From Rubrivivax sp. (GTDB lineage Bacteria > Pseudomonadota > Gammaproteobacteria > Burkholderiales > Burkholderiaceae_C): a stretch of 64,000 nt of DNA. Positions 34,506-42,677 of this stretch are shown here, piece after piece. The notes below the pieces were generated by a model. That model did no database searches and was not told the DNA's origin. It was given only the letters and a program-made list of their open reading frames with translations. Both the position numbers and the translations under genes were made by a program. The stretch is taken from positions 62,001-126,000 of the forward strand of contig JADJYX010000017.1 of NCBI GenBank assembly GCA_016719535.1, given 5' to 3'. Each line of letters opens with the position of its first letter. Within the stretch, counting starts at the first letter, position 1.

Positions 34506-36878
34506 TCAGGGCCGCGCCTGGTCGGGCCTGCCGTAGTCGCAGACGCCCTGCGGGTGGATCTGCTGCAGCGTGGCGATGTCGGCGGCCGTCGGCACCCAGG
34601 GCGCGTAGGTGCCGTCGGCCACCGCCTGCGCCACCGGCTTGAGGGCGCAGCGGTAGATGCCGCCCTCGATCGGCGCGCCGGCCACCGTGCGCGAGGTGCC
34701 GTAGATCGGGAAGCGCTGCGTGCAGGCGCCGGCGCCCTGGCCGTCGAGGATGCCGCCCCACACGCCGGCGCCGCGCGCGATCGGTTGCCCCTGCAGGTCA
34801 TAGCAGGCATCGGCGGCGCGCAGCGGCTTGTTGCCGGCGATGCCGGCACCCGGGTTGGCGCGGATATTGGCCATCCATTCGTCCATCACCGCCAGCGCCT
34901 CCAGCGTCTGGCTGGCCTTGGGGACGCCGGGCGTGGTGTCGGTAAACCAGATGACGAGGTTGTCGCTGTGGCCCATGCGGTCGCTGACGCGCTTGCGCAC
35001 CGCAAACGACTGGTGCACGTTGTGCATGTCGAGCTCGCGCTCCATGTACTGGCGGTGGTCGATCGCCGGTACGTCGAGCCGGCCGCTGAAGACATGGCCC
35101 GAGGTGTACGCGGCGCGCATCGCCAGCGGATCGCCGGCCGTGCGCGGTGCGGGCAGCGCGGGCACGGTCGCCAGGTTCATGTTGCGGCGGCTCCAGGGGT
35201 CGAAATACCCGGGCACCGTGAGCGCCTTGTTGATCTCGGACGCACCGGTGCCGAAGAAGGGGAAGCCCTCCTGCACCATCTGGCTGGGATGCTTCCAGCC
35301 GCCGACATGCCAGTTGAGGTTCAGAAACTCCGCCGGCGTGATCAGCCCGGCCTTCAGCGAACGCAGGCCGTACTGCACGCCCACGTTGTCCCAGGTCGGC
35401 CGCGCGGCGCCGCTGGCGTCGACGCCATACACGTTGCGCAGGTCGTCGTAGTGCGTCCAGCGGATGGCGGCGATTTCGCTCTGCGGCTCGTACAGCTGCT
35501 GGTTGTCCGCCTGCCCGTAGTTCGGGTTCATCGCCAGCGGCGACAGCCCGCGCCAGCCCGGGATGCACTCGCTCGAACCCTTGGCCGTGCCGTAGCCGAG
35601 CGCCAGCTTCAGCGGCGCCAGCGCGTCGTTCACCTTGGCGTTGTTGCCCACGTCGTCCTGCTCGGCATTCATGCCCACCAGCCAGCTGCGGTTCTTCGTC
35701 ACCTGCCACTTCGGGTTGCCGCGGTCGGTGGCGTCCATGTAGTGCTCGAGCAGTTCGCAGTCGCCGACGTGGATGGTCTGCGTGACCATGTCGGGGTAGC
35801 TCTGCACCGGCAGCAGCGCATCCAGCACGCCGGGGTGGTTCTGGGCGATGATGTATTGCTGGATGGCACCGCCCGAGCCGCCCAGGCCGACGGTATAGGT
35901 CGGCACGCCATGACGCTCGACAAAACGCTCCTTGGTCATCATCGCCGTCTCGCCGGCGAGGTTCAGGTTGTAGTGCGTGCCGGTGTTGTTGCCGCTGCTG
36001 TGCACGATGGCAAAACCCTGGCCCAGGATGTCGGGGTTCATCGAACCGCCGTGCACCCTGCCCTGGCTGTGGCCGATGGCCACGCCGCCCTGGAACCAGT
36101 ACAGCAGCTTGCCGTTCCAGCGACTGGTGTCGTCCTGCGCGGCGGTATCGGCCGCCGGCAGCGGCGACAGCATGGCGATGCTGTAGAGGAAGCGGTTGAT
36201 CGAGCCGACCTCGCGGCGCACGATGAAGTCGACCGTGCGGCCATCGGGCAGCGTGGTCGTGCCCATGTCGGCCGGGCGGCTGCCGTCGGCCGGCATCGCC
36301 ACCAGGTTGCCGCCCGTACTCTTGCGGTACCAGTAGCTGACGAAGGTCTGGATCGAGCAGTCGCGGCTGTAGCCGATGACGTTGCCGTTGGCGATCACCT
36401 TGTTGCCCGGCGGCGTGGCGCTGTCCACCAGCGGCTGGCGGCCGACACCGCTTTGCGTCGTGTTGCAGACGAACGGCGTCTGCTGCGGGCCGGTGAACAT
36501 CGGCCCGGTGATCGGGTGGTTGGTCAGCGTGAGGGCATCGCGCAGCCCGCTGCTGCGGTGCCGCACCTCGAGCCGGTTGTCGCCCGTGACCAGCCCGCGC
36601 ACCATGCCTTCCAGCCGGTCGCCGCGCGACGCCAGCGGCATGCCGATCGGGCGCCCGTTGAGCCACAGCTCCAGCTTGTCGTGCAGCCCGGGCGCGGCGC
36701 GCACCGCGATGCGGGCATCGCCGCCCGACACATGGGCGGCCGGGCTGGACAGCACGTGAATGCGCACGACGGCGGCGCCGGGCGCGGCCATCTGCGGCGC
36801 CGCCGGAGCGGCCATGGCGGCGCCGAACAATGCCGCGCAGGCGACCGCGCAGGCCGCCGGAATGGGGGAACGAATCAT
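34506..36878 (-). CDS. Large secreted DUF6351-like protein, predicted alpha/beta hydrolase
   Basis: A 790-residue exported protein; the signal peptide is AVACAALFGAAMAAPAAP. I assign it tentatively to the DUF6351 family. Seen: LWLNGRPIG in an N-terminal beta-sandwich-like part; a middle section with LLYWFQGGVAIGHSQG and, at about residue 335, GLGGSGGAIQQYIIAQNHPG, which resembles a Gly-x-Ser-x-Gly nucleophile elbow followed by a helix; and the end VCDYGRPDQ. Cysteine pairs suit the periplasm or outside. AGGAGA precedes ATG 36878. A polymer-ester hydrolase is an inference only. It is divergent from the lytS-like gene and upstream of the TAXI gene on the same strand. Confidence 0.65.
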   Translation of the reverse strand: MIRSPIPAACAVACAALFGAAMAAPAAPQMAAPGAAVVRIHVLSSPAAHVSGGDARIAVRAAPGLHDKLELWLNGRPIGMPLASRGDRLEGMVRGLVTGDNRLEVRHRSSGLRDALTLTNHPITGPMFTGPQQTPFVCNTTQSGVGRQPLVDSATPPGNKVIANGNVIGYSRDCSIQTFVSYWYRKSTGGNLVAMPADGSRPADMGTTTLPDGRTVDFIVRREVGSINRFLYSIAMLSPLPAADTAAQDDTSRWNGKLLYWFQGGVAIGHSQGRVHGGSMNPDILGQGFAIVHSSGNNTGTHYNLNLAGETAMMTKERFVERHGVPTYTVGLGGSGGAIQQYIIAQNHPGVLDALLPVQSYPDMVTQTIHVGDCELLEHYMDATDRGNPKWQVTKNRSWLVGMNAEQDDVGNNAKVNDALAPLKLALGYGTAKGSSECIPGWRGLSPLAMNPNYGQADNQQLYEPQSEIAAIRWTHYDDLRNVYGVDASGAARPTWDNVGVQYGLRSLKAGLITPAEFLNLNWHVGGWKHPSQMVQEGFPFFGTGASEINKALTVPGYFDPWSRRNMNLATVPALPAPRTAGDPLAMRAAYTSGHVFSGRLDVPAIDHRQYMERELDMHNVHQSFAVRKRVSDRMGHSDNLVIWFTDTTPGVPKASQTLEALAVMDEWMANIRANPGAGIAGNKPLRAADACYDLQGQPIARGAGVWGGILDGQGAGACTQRFPIYGTSRTVAGAPIEGGIYRCALKPVAQAVADGTYAPWVPTAADIATLQQIHPQGVCDYGRPDQARP

Positions 36879-37087
36879 CGAAGTCTCCTGGTGCAGGCCG
36901 TGACGGGCCCTTGTCGTGAACCACTGCGCCTTCTGCGGGCGCAGGCCCACCCTAAGCCAAGGGTGCGCTGGGCGCCAGCGGGTCTGCCCGCATGGGTTCG
37001 TCGTCGTCTGCCGGGTTCCTGTCGCGCCGGCGCCGTTGCCCGTCGCAGGCCGCGCGGCGGCGCCTGACTGCGATTACGCTGGCGGCC

Positions 37088-38404
37088 ATGTCGACCGTGG
37101 ATTCACCGTGCACGCTGGACGCGCCGCTGCCGGCCGAACTGGCCGGACGCCACCAGGGCTGGTTTACGCGCTACCGCCGCTGGCCGGTCTTCAGCGGCCC
37201 GTGGATACGGCAGCGCTGGCCGCGCGTGGCGCTGGTGGCGCTGATCGTCTATGCGCTGCTGTTTGCGCCGCCGGTGCTGTTCGGCCGCCCGCCCGGCACG
37301 CCGGTGCCCGCGGGCACGCTGCTGCAGATCGCGCTGGAGCTGCTGCTGCCGCTGACGCTGGGGCCCTGGCTGGCCTGGCAGGTGCGGCGGCGCGGATGGC
37401 CGGCGGCGCGCGAACAACGGGGCCTGCTGGCGGCCATCGGCCTGGCCATCGCCTGCACGCTGGGTTTTTCGGTGCTCGGCGGCGAGCCGCTCAAGCAGTG
37501 GATCGCCGAGCGGCAGGGCCTCGTCGACGCCAGCGGCCGGCGCCAGCCCGTCATCCTGGCGCTGGGGGTGAGCGTGACGCTGCCCGGACAACCGCCCAGG
37601 GACCTGACCGAGGCCGGCGCCCGCAGCCCCGAGTCGGTGAGCGTGCGGCTGGCGCTGACGGCAATGATCGCCTTCTGGCTGGCCGGCGGCGCCGCGCTGT
37701 GGACCTGGCGGCGCGAGCGCGAAGGCCTGGCCGCACTGGCGCGCGAGCGCGAGCTTGCCGGTGCGCAGGCGGCGCGGCGCGAGGCGGAATTGCGCCTGTC
37801 GGTGCTGGCCGCGCAGGTCGAGCCGCACTTTCTCTTCAACACCCTGGCCGGCGTGCGCAGCGCCATCGCCACCGACCCCGCACGCGCCAGCGAGATGATC
37901 GACCGCCTGGTGGACTATCTGCGCGCCGCCATTCCGCGCCTGCGCAGCGACGGCCACGTGCAGGCCACGCTGGGCGCGCAGCTCGACATCGTGCGCGCCT
38001 ATCTGGGGCTGATGGCCGCCCGCATGCCGCGGCTGCAGTGGCGCATCGACGTGCCGCCGGCGCTGTTGCCGGCCGGCTTTCCACCGCTGATGCTGATCTC
38101 GCTGGCCGAGAATGCCGTCAAGCACGGCGTCGAGCGCAAGATCGGCCCCGCCCACATCGAGATCGCGGCCCGCGTCGACGCGCCGGGGCGGCTGGTGGTA
38201 TCGGTGCGCGACGACGGGCCCGGCTTGCAGCCGGCCGCCAGCGGCAGCGGCATCGGGCTGGCCAATGTCCGCCAGCGGCTGGCGCAGCTTTATCGCGACC
38301 AGGCCGAGCTGCAGCTGAGGGCCGGGCCCGAAGGCGGCATCGAGGCGAGCATCACGCTGCCGCTGGAGACCACGGCCCCGCCAACCGGAGGACCACCCGC
38401 ATGA
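37088..38404 (+). CDS. LytS-type sensor histidine kinase
   Basis: A 438-residue membrane kinase. Hydrophobic helices at about 45-65, 80-100, 113-130 and 192-210 precede a coiled region and the LytS His_kinase domain with EPHFLFNTLAGVRS, where the His is the expected phosphorylation site, then HATPase_c with LISLAENAVKHGVERK and VRDDGPGL / GIGLANVRQRL. Stop overlaps the LytTR regulator start (ATGA), so the pair is coupled. The signal is unknown. ATG 37088 is used; the longer frame from 36992 is Arg-rich and unlikely. Confidence 0.9.
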   Translation: MSTVDSPCTLDAPLPAELAGRHQGWFTRYRRWPVFSGPWIRQRWPRVALVALIVYALLFAPPVLFGRPPGTPVPAGTLLQIALELLLPLTLGPWLAWQVRRRGWPAAREQRGLLAAIGLAIACTLGFSVLGGEPLKQWIAERQGLVDASGRRQPVILALGVSVTLPGQPPRDLTEAGARSPESVSVRLALTAMIAFWLAGGAALWTWRREREGLAALARERELAGAQAARREAELRLSVLAAQVEPHFLFNTLAGVRSAIATDPARASEMIDRLVDYLRAAIPRLRSDGHVQATLGAQLDIVRAYLGLMAARMPRLQWRIDVPPALLPAGFPPLMLISLAENAVKHGVERKIGPAHIEIAARVDAPGRLVVSVRDDGPGLQPAASGSGIGLANVRQRLAQLYRDQAELQLRAGPEGGIEASITLPLETTAPPTGGPPA

Positions 38405-39165
38405 CCACCGCCCTCATCGCCGACGACGAGGACCTGCCCCGCACCGAGCTGCGCCGCATGCTGGCCACCGCCTGGCCCGCGCTGCAGGTGGTGGCCGAAT
38501 GCGAACACGGGCCGGCGGCGGTCGAGGCGCTGGCCGCGCTGGCGCCCGACATCGCCTTTCTCGACATTCGCATGCCGGGGTCGAGCGGGCTGGAGGTGGC
38601 ACGCGCGGCCAGCGGGCGCTGCCATGTCGTCTTCACCACCGCCTACGACAGCCATGCCATCGAAGCCTTCGAGGCCGGCGCGGTCGACTATCTGCTCAAG
38701 CCGGTGCAGGCCGACCGGCTGGCGCAGACGGTGGCGCGGCTGCGCGAACGGCTGGCCGCGCGCGAGGCGGCGCCGCCGCTGGATGCGCTGGTGGCACAGC
38801 TGGCCGAGCGCCTGCAGCCCGGCGCCGGCCCGGGTGCCGAGCGGCTGCGCTGGATCAGCGCCAGCGTGGGCGACACCATCAAGCTGTTCGGCATCGACGA
38901 CGTGCTCTTCTTCCAGAGCGACGAGAAATACACGCGCGTCGTCACCGCCAGCGACGAGGCCCATGTGCGCAAGCCGCTGAAGGAGATCGCCGAGGGCCTG
39001 GACCCCGATGCCTTCTGGCAGGTGCACCGCGGCGTCATCGTGCGCGCCGCGGCGGTGGCGCGCGCCACGCGCGACGAGCTGGGCCGCATCACGCTGCACC
39101 TGAAGCAGCACCGCGAGACACTGCCGGTGAGCCAGGCCTGTGCCTGGCGCTTCAAGCCGATGTAG
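38401..39165 (+). CDS. LytTR-family response regulator
   Basis: A 254-residue regulator. The receiver has LIADDEDLPRTELRRML, phospho-acceptor Asp in IAFLDIRMPGSSGLE, TTAYDSHAI and LLKPVQADRL. The C-terminal LytTR DNA-binding domain has DDVLFFQSDEKYTRVVT and FWQVHRGVIVRAAAV. It is the partner of the kinase immediately upstream. Targets are not evident nearby. Confidence 0.93.
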   Translation: MTTALIADDEDLPRTELRRMLATAWPALQVVAECEHGPAAVEALAALAPDIAFLDIRMPGSSGLEVARAASGRCHVVFTTAYDSHAIEAFEAGAVDYLLKPVQADRLAQTVARLRERLAAREAAPPLDALVAQLAERLQPGAGPGAERLRWISASVGDTIKLFGIDDVLFFQSDEKYTRVVTASDEAHVRKPLKEIAEGLDPDAFWQVHRGVIVRAAAVARATRDELGRITLHLKQHRETLPVSQACAWRFKPM

Positions 39166-39228
39166 ACCCTGGCCCCTCGGCCCCACGGCCCCACGGCCCT
39201 GCGGGCCGATTCCCCCGAGGGGGAGCGA

Positions 39229-39254
39229 TCCGGACCGGGAAACCCGGATCCGGA
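39229..39254. terminator. Hairpin between convergent lytTR and carboxylase genes
   Basis: TCCGGACCGGG and CCCGGATCCGGA form an 11-pair stem with one bulged T and an AAA loop, in the 92-base spacer between two convergent genes. It could end both transcripts; no U-tract is present. Confidence 0.5.
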
Positions 39255-39257
39255 CCC

Positions 39258-41123
39258 TCACCACGTATCGATGAACGGCCGCCGCGGCGGCAGCGGCGCG
39301 GCGCAGGCCACGGCCAGCACGCGCTGCAGCCAGTCGCGCGTCTCGGCGGGGTCGATGACGTCGTCGATCTCCAGCGCAGCGGCCATATTCAGCGCCTGGC
39401 CCTTCTCGATCGCAGCCGCCAGCAGGCGGTCGAACAGCGCCTGGCGCTCGGCGGCGGGCGCCGCCTCCAGCTCCTTGCGAAAGCCCAGCTTCACCGCGCC
39501 TTCCAGGCCCATGGCGCCGAATTCGGCATTCGGCCACGCGGCCGTGGCCACCGGGGCGTGAAAGTGGCCGGCGGTGAGCGCCATCGCACCCAGGCCATAG
39601 CCGCGGCGCAGCACGACCGACGCCACCGGCACGCGCAGTGCCGCCGCGCCGACGAACAGCCGCGCGGCATGGCGCACCATCGCCGTCTGTTCCGACGCCG
39701 GCCCGACCATGAAGCCGGGCGAATCGACGAAGCTCACCAGCGGCAGCCCGAAGGCGTCGGCCAGCTGCAGAAAGCGCGCCAGCTTGTCGCAGGCCGGGGC
39801 ATCGAGCGCGCCGCCCAGGTGGCGCGGGTTGCTGGCCGCCAGCGCCACCGCGCGGCCGCCGATGCGCGCCAGCGCGGTGATCACGCCGACGCCGAAATCG
39901 CGCCGCAGCTCCAGCAGCGTGCCGGCATCGGCCACCGTCTGCAGGATGCGGCGCGGGTCGTAGAGGGCGTTGCGGTTTTCGGGCACGGCTTCGCGCAGGG
40001 CCTGCACGTCGCCGCCCGCTGCGGCCGCATCGGCGCGCGCCACGGTCAGCAGCGACAGCGCCGCCCGCGTGACCTGCACCGCCTCGGCCTCGCTGGCCAC
40101 CACCATGTCGATGACGCCGTTGGCTGCCAGCACCGGCACCGGGCCCACGGCATCGGCATCCACCTGGCCCAGGCCGCCGCCCTCGATCATCGCCGGCCCG
40201 CCCATGCCGATGCTGGCCCCCTGCACGGCGACGATGAGGTCGCAGCAGCCCAGGATGGCGGCATTGCCGGCGAAGCAGCGCCCGGCGACGATGCCGATGC
40301 GCGGCACCACGCCCGACAGCGCCGCGAAGCGTCCGAAGGTGGTGCAGTGCAGCCCGGCGACGACGGGGCTGTCGACATCGCCCGGGCGGCCGCCGCCGCC
40401 TTCGACGAACCACACCACCGGCAGCCGATGGCGCGCCGCCAGTTCCAGCACGCGGTCGCTCTTGGCGTGGTTGTTCATGCCCTGGGTGCCGGCCAGCACG
40501 GTGTAGTCATAGGCCAGCACGGCCAGCGGCCGGCCGTCCACCGTGCCGGTGCCGCAGACCAGGCCGTCGGCGGGGGTGTTGCGCTGCAGGTCCTCCAGGC
40601 TGCGGCGGCTCTTCTGCGCGGCCACCGCGAAGGCGCCATATTCGGTGAAGCTGCCGGCATCCAGCAGGTCGGCGAGGTTCTCGCGCGCGCTGCGCAGCCC
40701 GGTGGCGTGGCGGCGCGCCATGGCCTCCGGGCGCGCCGCATCGGCCAGCAGGGCGCGGCGCTCGTGCAGGCGCTGCAGGTCGCGCCGCGGGCCCGCCGCG
40801 GCCGCGGCGGGGGCGGCGGCCGGCGGTGCCTCGGCCAGCGGCTGCAGGCGCAGCAGCGGCTGGCCCGCGGCCACCACCTCGCCCACGGCCACGTGCAGCG
40901 CCAGCACCTCGGCCGCGCCGGGCGACTCGACGGGCACTTCCATCTTCATCGACTCGACCAGCAGCAGCACCGTGCCCGCGGCCACCGCCTGGCCGGGCTG
41001 CACCTCGATGGCGATCACGCTGCCGTGCACCGGCGCACGGGGCTCGATGGGGGGCACCGCGGTGGCGGCGGCCGGGGGCAATGGGTCCACGTCGGGCTCC
41101 TGCTGAGGCGGGCGATCGTGCAT
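39258..41123 (-). CDS. Biotin-carrier / carboxyltransferase fusion (acyl-CoA carboxylase type)
   Basis: A 621-residue fusion. Residues about 28-95 form a biotinyl domain with the attachment lysine K60 in VESMKMEVP; residues about 140-610 form an acyl-CoA carboxyltransferase (LLDAGSFTEYGAFAV, GRPLAVLAYDYTVLAGTQG, PVVWFVEGGGGRPGD, then the C half with LPLVSFVDSPGFMVGP and EFGAMGLEGAVKLGF). Such enzymes transfer CO2 from carboxybiotin to an acyl-CoA. The carrier is usually joined to biotin carboxylase or free; here it heads the transferase. No biotin carboxylase gene is adjacent. Substrate unknown. Confidence 0.88.
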   Translation of the reverse strand: MHDRPPQQEPDVDPLPPAAATAVPPIEPRAPVHGSVIAIEVQPGQAVAAGTVLLLVESMKMEVPVESPGAAEVLALHVAVGEVVAAGQPLLRLQPLAEAPPAAAPAAAAAGPRRDLQRLHERRALLADAARPEAMARRHATGLRSARENLADLLDAGSFTEYGAFAVAAQKSRRSLEDLQRNTPADGLVCGTGTVDGRPLAVLAYDYTVLAGTQGMNNHAKSDRVLELAARHRLPVVWFVEGGGGRPGDVDSPVVAGLHCTTFGRFAALSGVVPRIGIVAGRCFAGNAAILGCCDLIVAVQGASIGMGGPAMIEGGGLGQVDADAVGPVPVLAANGVIDMVVASEAEAVQVTRAALSLLTVARADAAAAGGDVQALREAVPENRNALYDPRRILQTVADAGTLLELRRDFGVGVITALARIGGRAVALAASNPRHLGGALDAPACDKLARFLQLADAFGLPLVSFVDSPGFMVGPASEQTAMVRHAARLFVGAAALRVPVASVVLRRGYGLGAMALTAGHFHAPVATAAWPNAEFGAMGLEGAVKLGFRKELEAAPAAERQALFDRLLAAAIEKGQALNMAAALEIDDVIDPAETRDWLQRVLAVACAAPLPPRRPFIDTW

Positions 41124-41213
41124 AGGCGCACGGCCGCGCCGCAGTGTGTCGCGGCGACGCCGCTGCGGGCTGTCGCCCGCGCGTCATGCCGGCATACTCG
41201 GGCCCGTCCCGAC

Positions 41214-42677
41214 ATGAAGCCCGACGACGACGCCGCCGCCGACCCCCTGCCGGGGGCGCGCCTGCCTGCCCTCGACCGGCACATGGCGCGCATCACCCAG
41301 GTCGCCGGCATCGGCTACTGGAGCGTCCATGTGCGGCAGCGCAGCGCCCGCTGGAGCCCCGAGCTGCGTGCGCTGCACGGGCTGGGCGAGGCCGATCCGC
41401 TGCCGCTGCCCGACGAATGGCTGACGCGCTGGGTGCACCCCGACGACCGCCAGGCCACCCGCCGCGTGCTGCTGGACTGGCTGGCCGGCCGTGCCGACGT
41501 GCTGGAACACGCGCTGCGCATCGTGCGCGCCGACGGCAGCCAGCGCGAGCTGCTGACCCATTCGCTGGTCGAAGTCAGCGACGACGCCGACCTGCGCTTC
41601 GGCGTCGTCATCGACGTCACGCCGCTGCGCCGCACCGAGCAGGCCCTGCGCGAGGCCGAAGGGCGCGCCGCGCTCATCGCCGGCGCCATCGGCATGGGCA
41701 TCTGGGAAATCGACCTGCAGACGCAGGACGCGCGCTGGGACGACGCCATGTGGCGGCTGCGCGGCCTCGAGCCGCAGCCCAGGCCGCCGCACTTCGCCGC
41801 GCGGGTGGCGCTGCTGCACCCCGACGACCGTGAACGGGTGGCCGAGATCAACCGCAGCAGCCGCGTCGAGAACTACGAATTCCGCGTCGTCTGGCCCGAC
41901 GGGCAGCTGCGCTGGCTGGCGGCCCGGTCGGCGCTGCTGCATGACGAACAAGGCCGGCCGCTGCGCCGCATCGGCGTCAACTGGGACATCACCGAACAAC
42001 GCGCTGCCGAAGACGCCTTGCGCGCGCGCGAGATCGCGCTGCGCGAGAGCGAGACCCGCGCGCGCACGCTGGCGCGCATGAGCCACGAGCTGCGCACGCC
42101 GCTGAATGCCATCCTCGGCTGCACCCAGTTGCTGCAGGCCGGCGCCGGCGCCGATCCGCTGCTGCGCCAGCGGCACCTGGCCGAGGTCGAATCCGCCGGC
42201 CGCCAGCTGCTGGCGCTGGTGGACCGCGTGCTCGACCTCACCACGGCCGCACCCGCGCCGCCACCGGCGTGCGCACCCGCACCGGTATCGCCGGCCCGGC
42301 ACACGCTGCTCTACATCGAGGACAACAGCGTCAACGCGATGATCGTCGGCGAACTCGTGGCCCGCCGCGGCGACATCGAGCTGCTGATTGCCGACACTGG
42401 CACCGAGGGCCTGCGCCTGGCGCTCGAGCGCCAGCCGGCGCTGGTGCTGCTGGACATGCAGCTGCCCGATATCGACGGTCCCGAGGTCTTTCGCCGCCTG
42501 CGCGCCGACGCACGCACGGCCGCCCTGCCCTGCATCGCCCTGTCGGCCAATGCGCTGCAGGAGGACATCGACGCCGCGCTGGCCGCCGGCATGACCGGCT
42601 ACTGGACCAAGCCGCTGGACTTTGCCGCCTTCACGCAGGCGCTGGCGGCGGTCTTCGGCCCGCCGGGCGGGCGCTGA
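41214..42677 (+). CDS. PAS-PAS-HisKA-REC protein lacking the ATPase domain
   Basis: A 487-residue protein without membrane helices. Two PAS/PAC units lie at about 25-140 (GYWSVHVRQRSARWSPEL) and 150-265 (GMGIWEIDLQTQDARWDD). A HisKA helix pair follows with H291 in MSHELRTPLNAILG, to about 341. A Pro/Ala linker (344-361) then leads straight to a receiver domain (LLYIEDNSVNAMIVGE, D414 in LLDMQLPDIDGPE, K466 in YWTKPLD). No N, G1 or G2 box is present, so it cannot phosphorylate itself. It may be a phosphorelay or a dominant partner of another kinase. The frame is intact. It abuts the convergent prlC stop. Confidence 0.88.
   Translation: MKPDDDAAADPLPGARLPALDRHMARITQVAGIGYWSVHVRQRSARWSPELRALHGLGEADPLPLPDEWLTRWVHPDDRQATRRVLLDWLAGRADVLEHALRIVRADGSQRELLTHSLVEVSDDADLRFGVVIDVTPLRRTEQALREAEGRAALIAGAIGMGIWEIDLQTQDARWDDAMWRLRGLEPQPRPPHFAARVALLHPDDRERVAEINRSSRVENYEFRVVWPDGQLRWLAARSALLHDEQGRPLRRIGVNWDITEQRAAEDALRAREIALRESETRARTLARMSHELRTPLNAILGCTQLLQAGAGADPLLRQRHLAEVESAGRQLLALVDRVLDLTTAAPAPPPACAPAPVSPARHTLLYIEDNSVNAMIVGELVARRGDIELLIADTGTEGLRLALERQPALVLLDMQLPDIDGPEVFRRLRADARTAALPCIALSANALQEDIDAALAAGMTGYWTKPLDFAAFTQALAAVFGPPGGR

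Noticed and set aside
30266..34642. Open frame of 1458 codons on the plus strand opposite the TRAP/TAXI region
   Set aside because: It is rich in His, Arg, Gln and Gly with no domains and lies opposite well-recognised genes; high GC leaves few stop codons on the other strand.
39166..39257. CCCCACGGCC repeats as a short mobile repeat
   Set aside because: Only two imperfect copies occur, next to a better-supported hairpin; not enough to call a repeat family.
38499..42677. Open frame of 1392 codons on the plus strand
   Set aside because: Only the last 487 codons are a real gene (from 41214); the rest is antisense to the carboxyltransferase fusion or a shifted frame of the LytTR gene.
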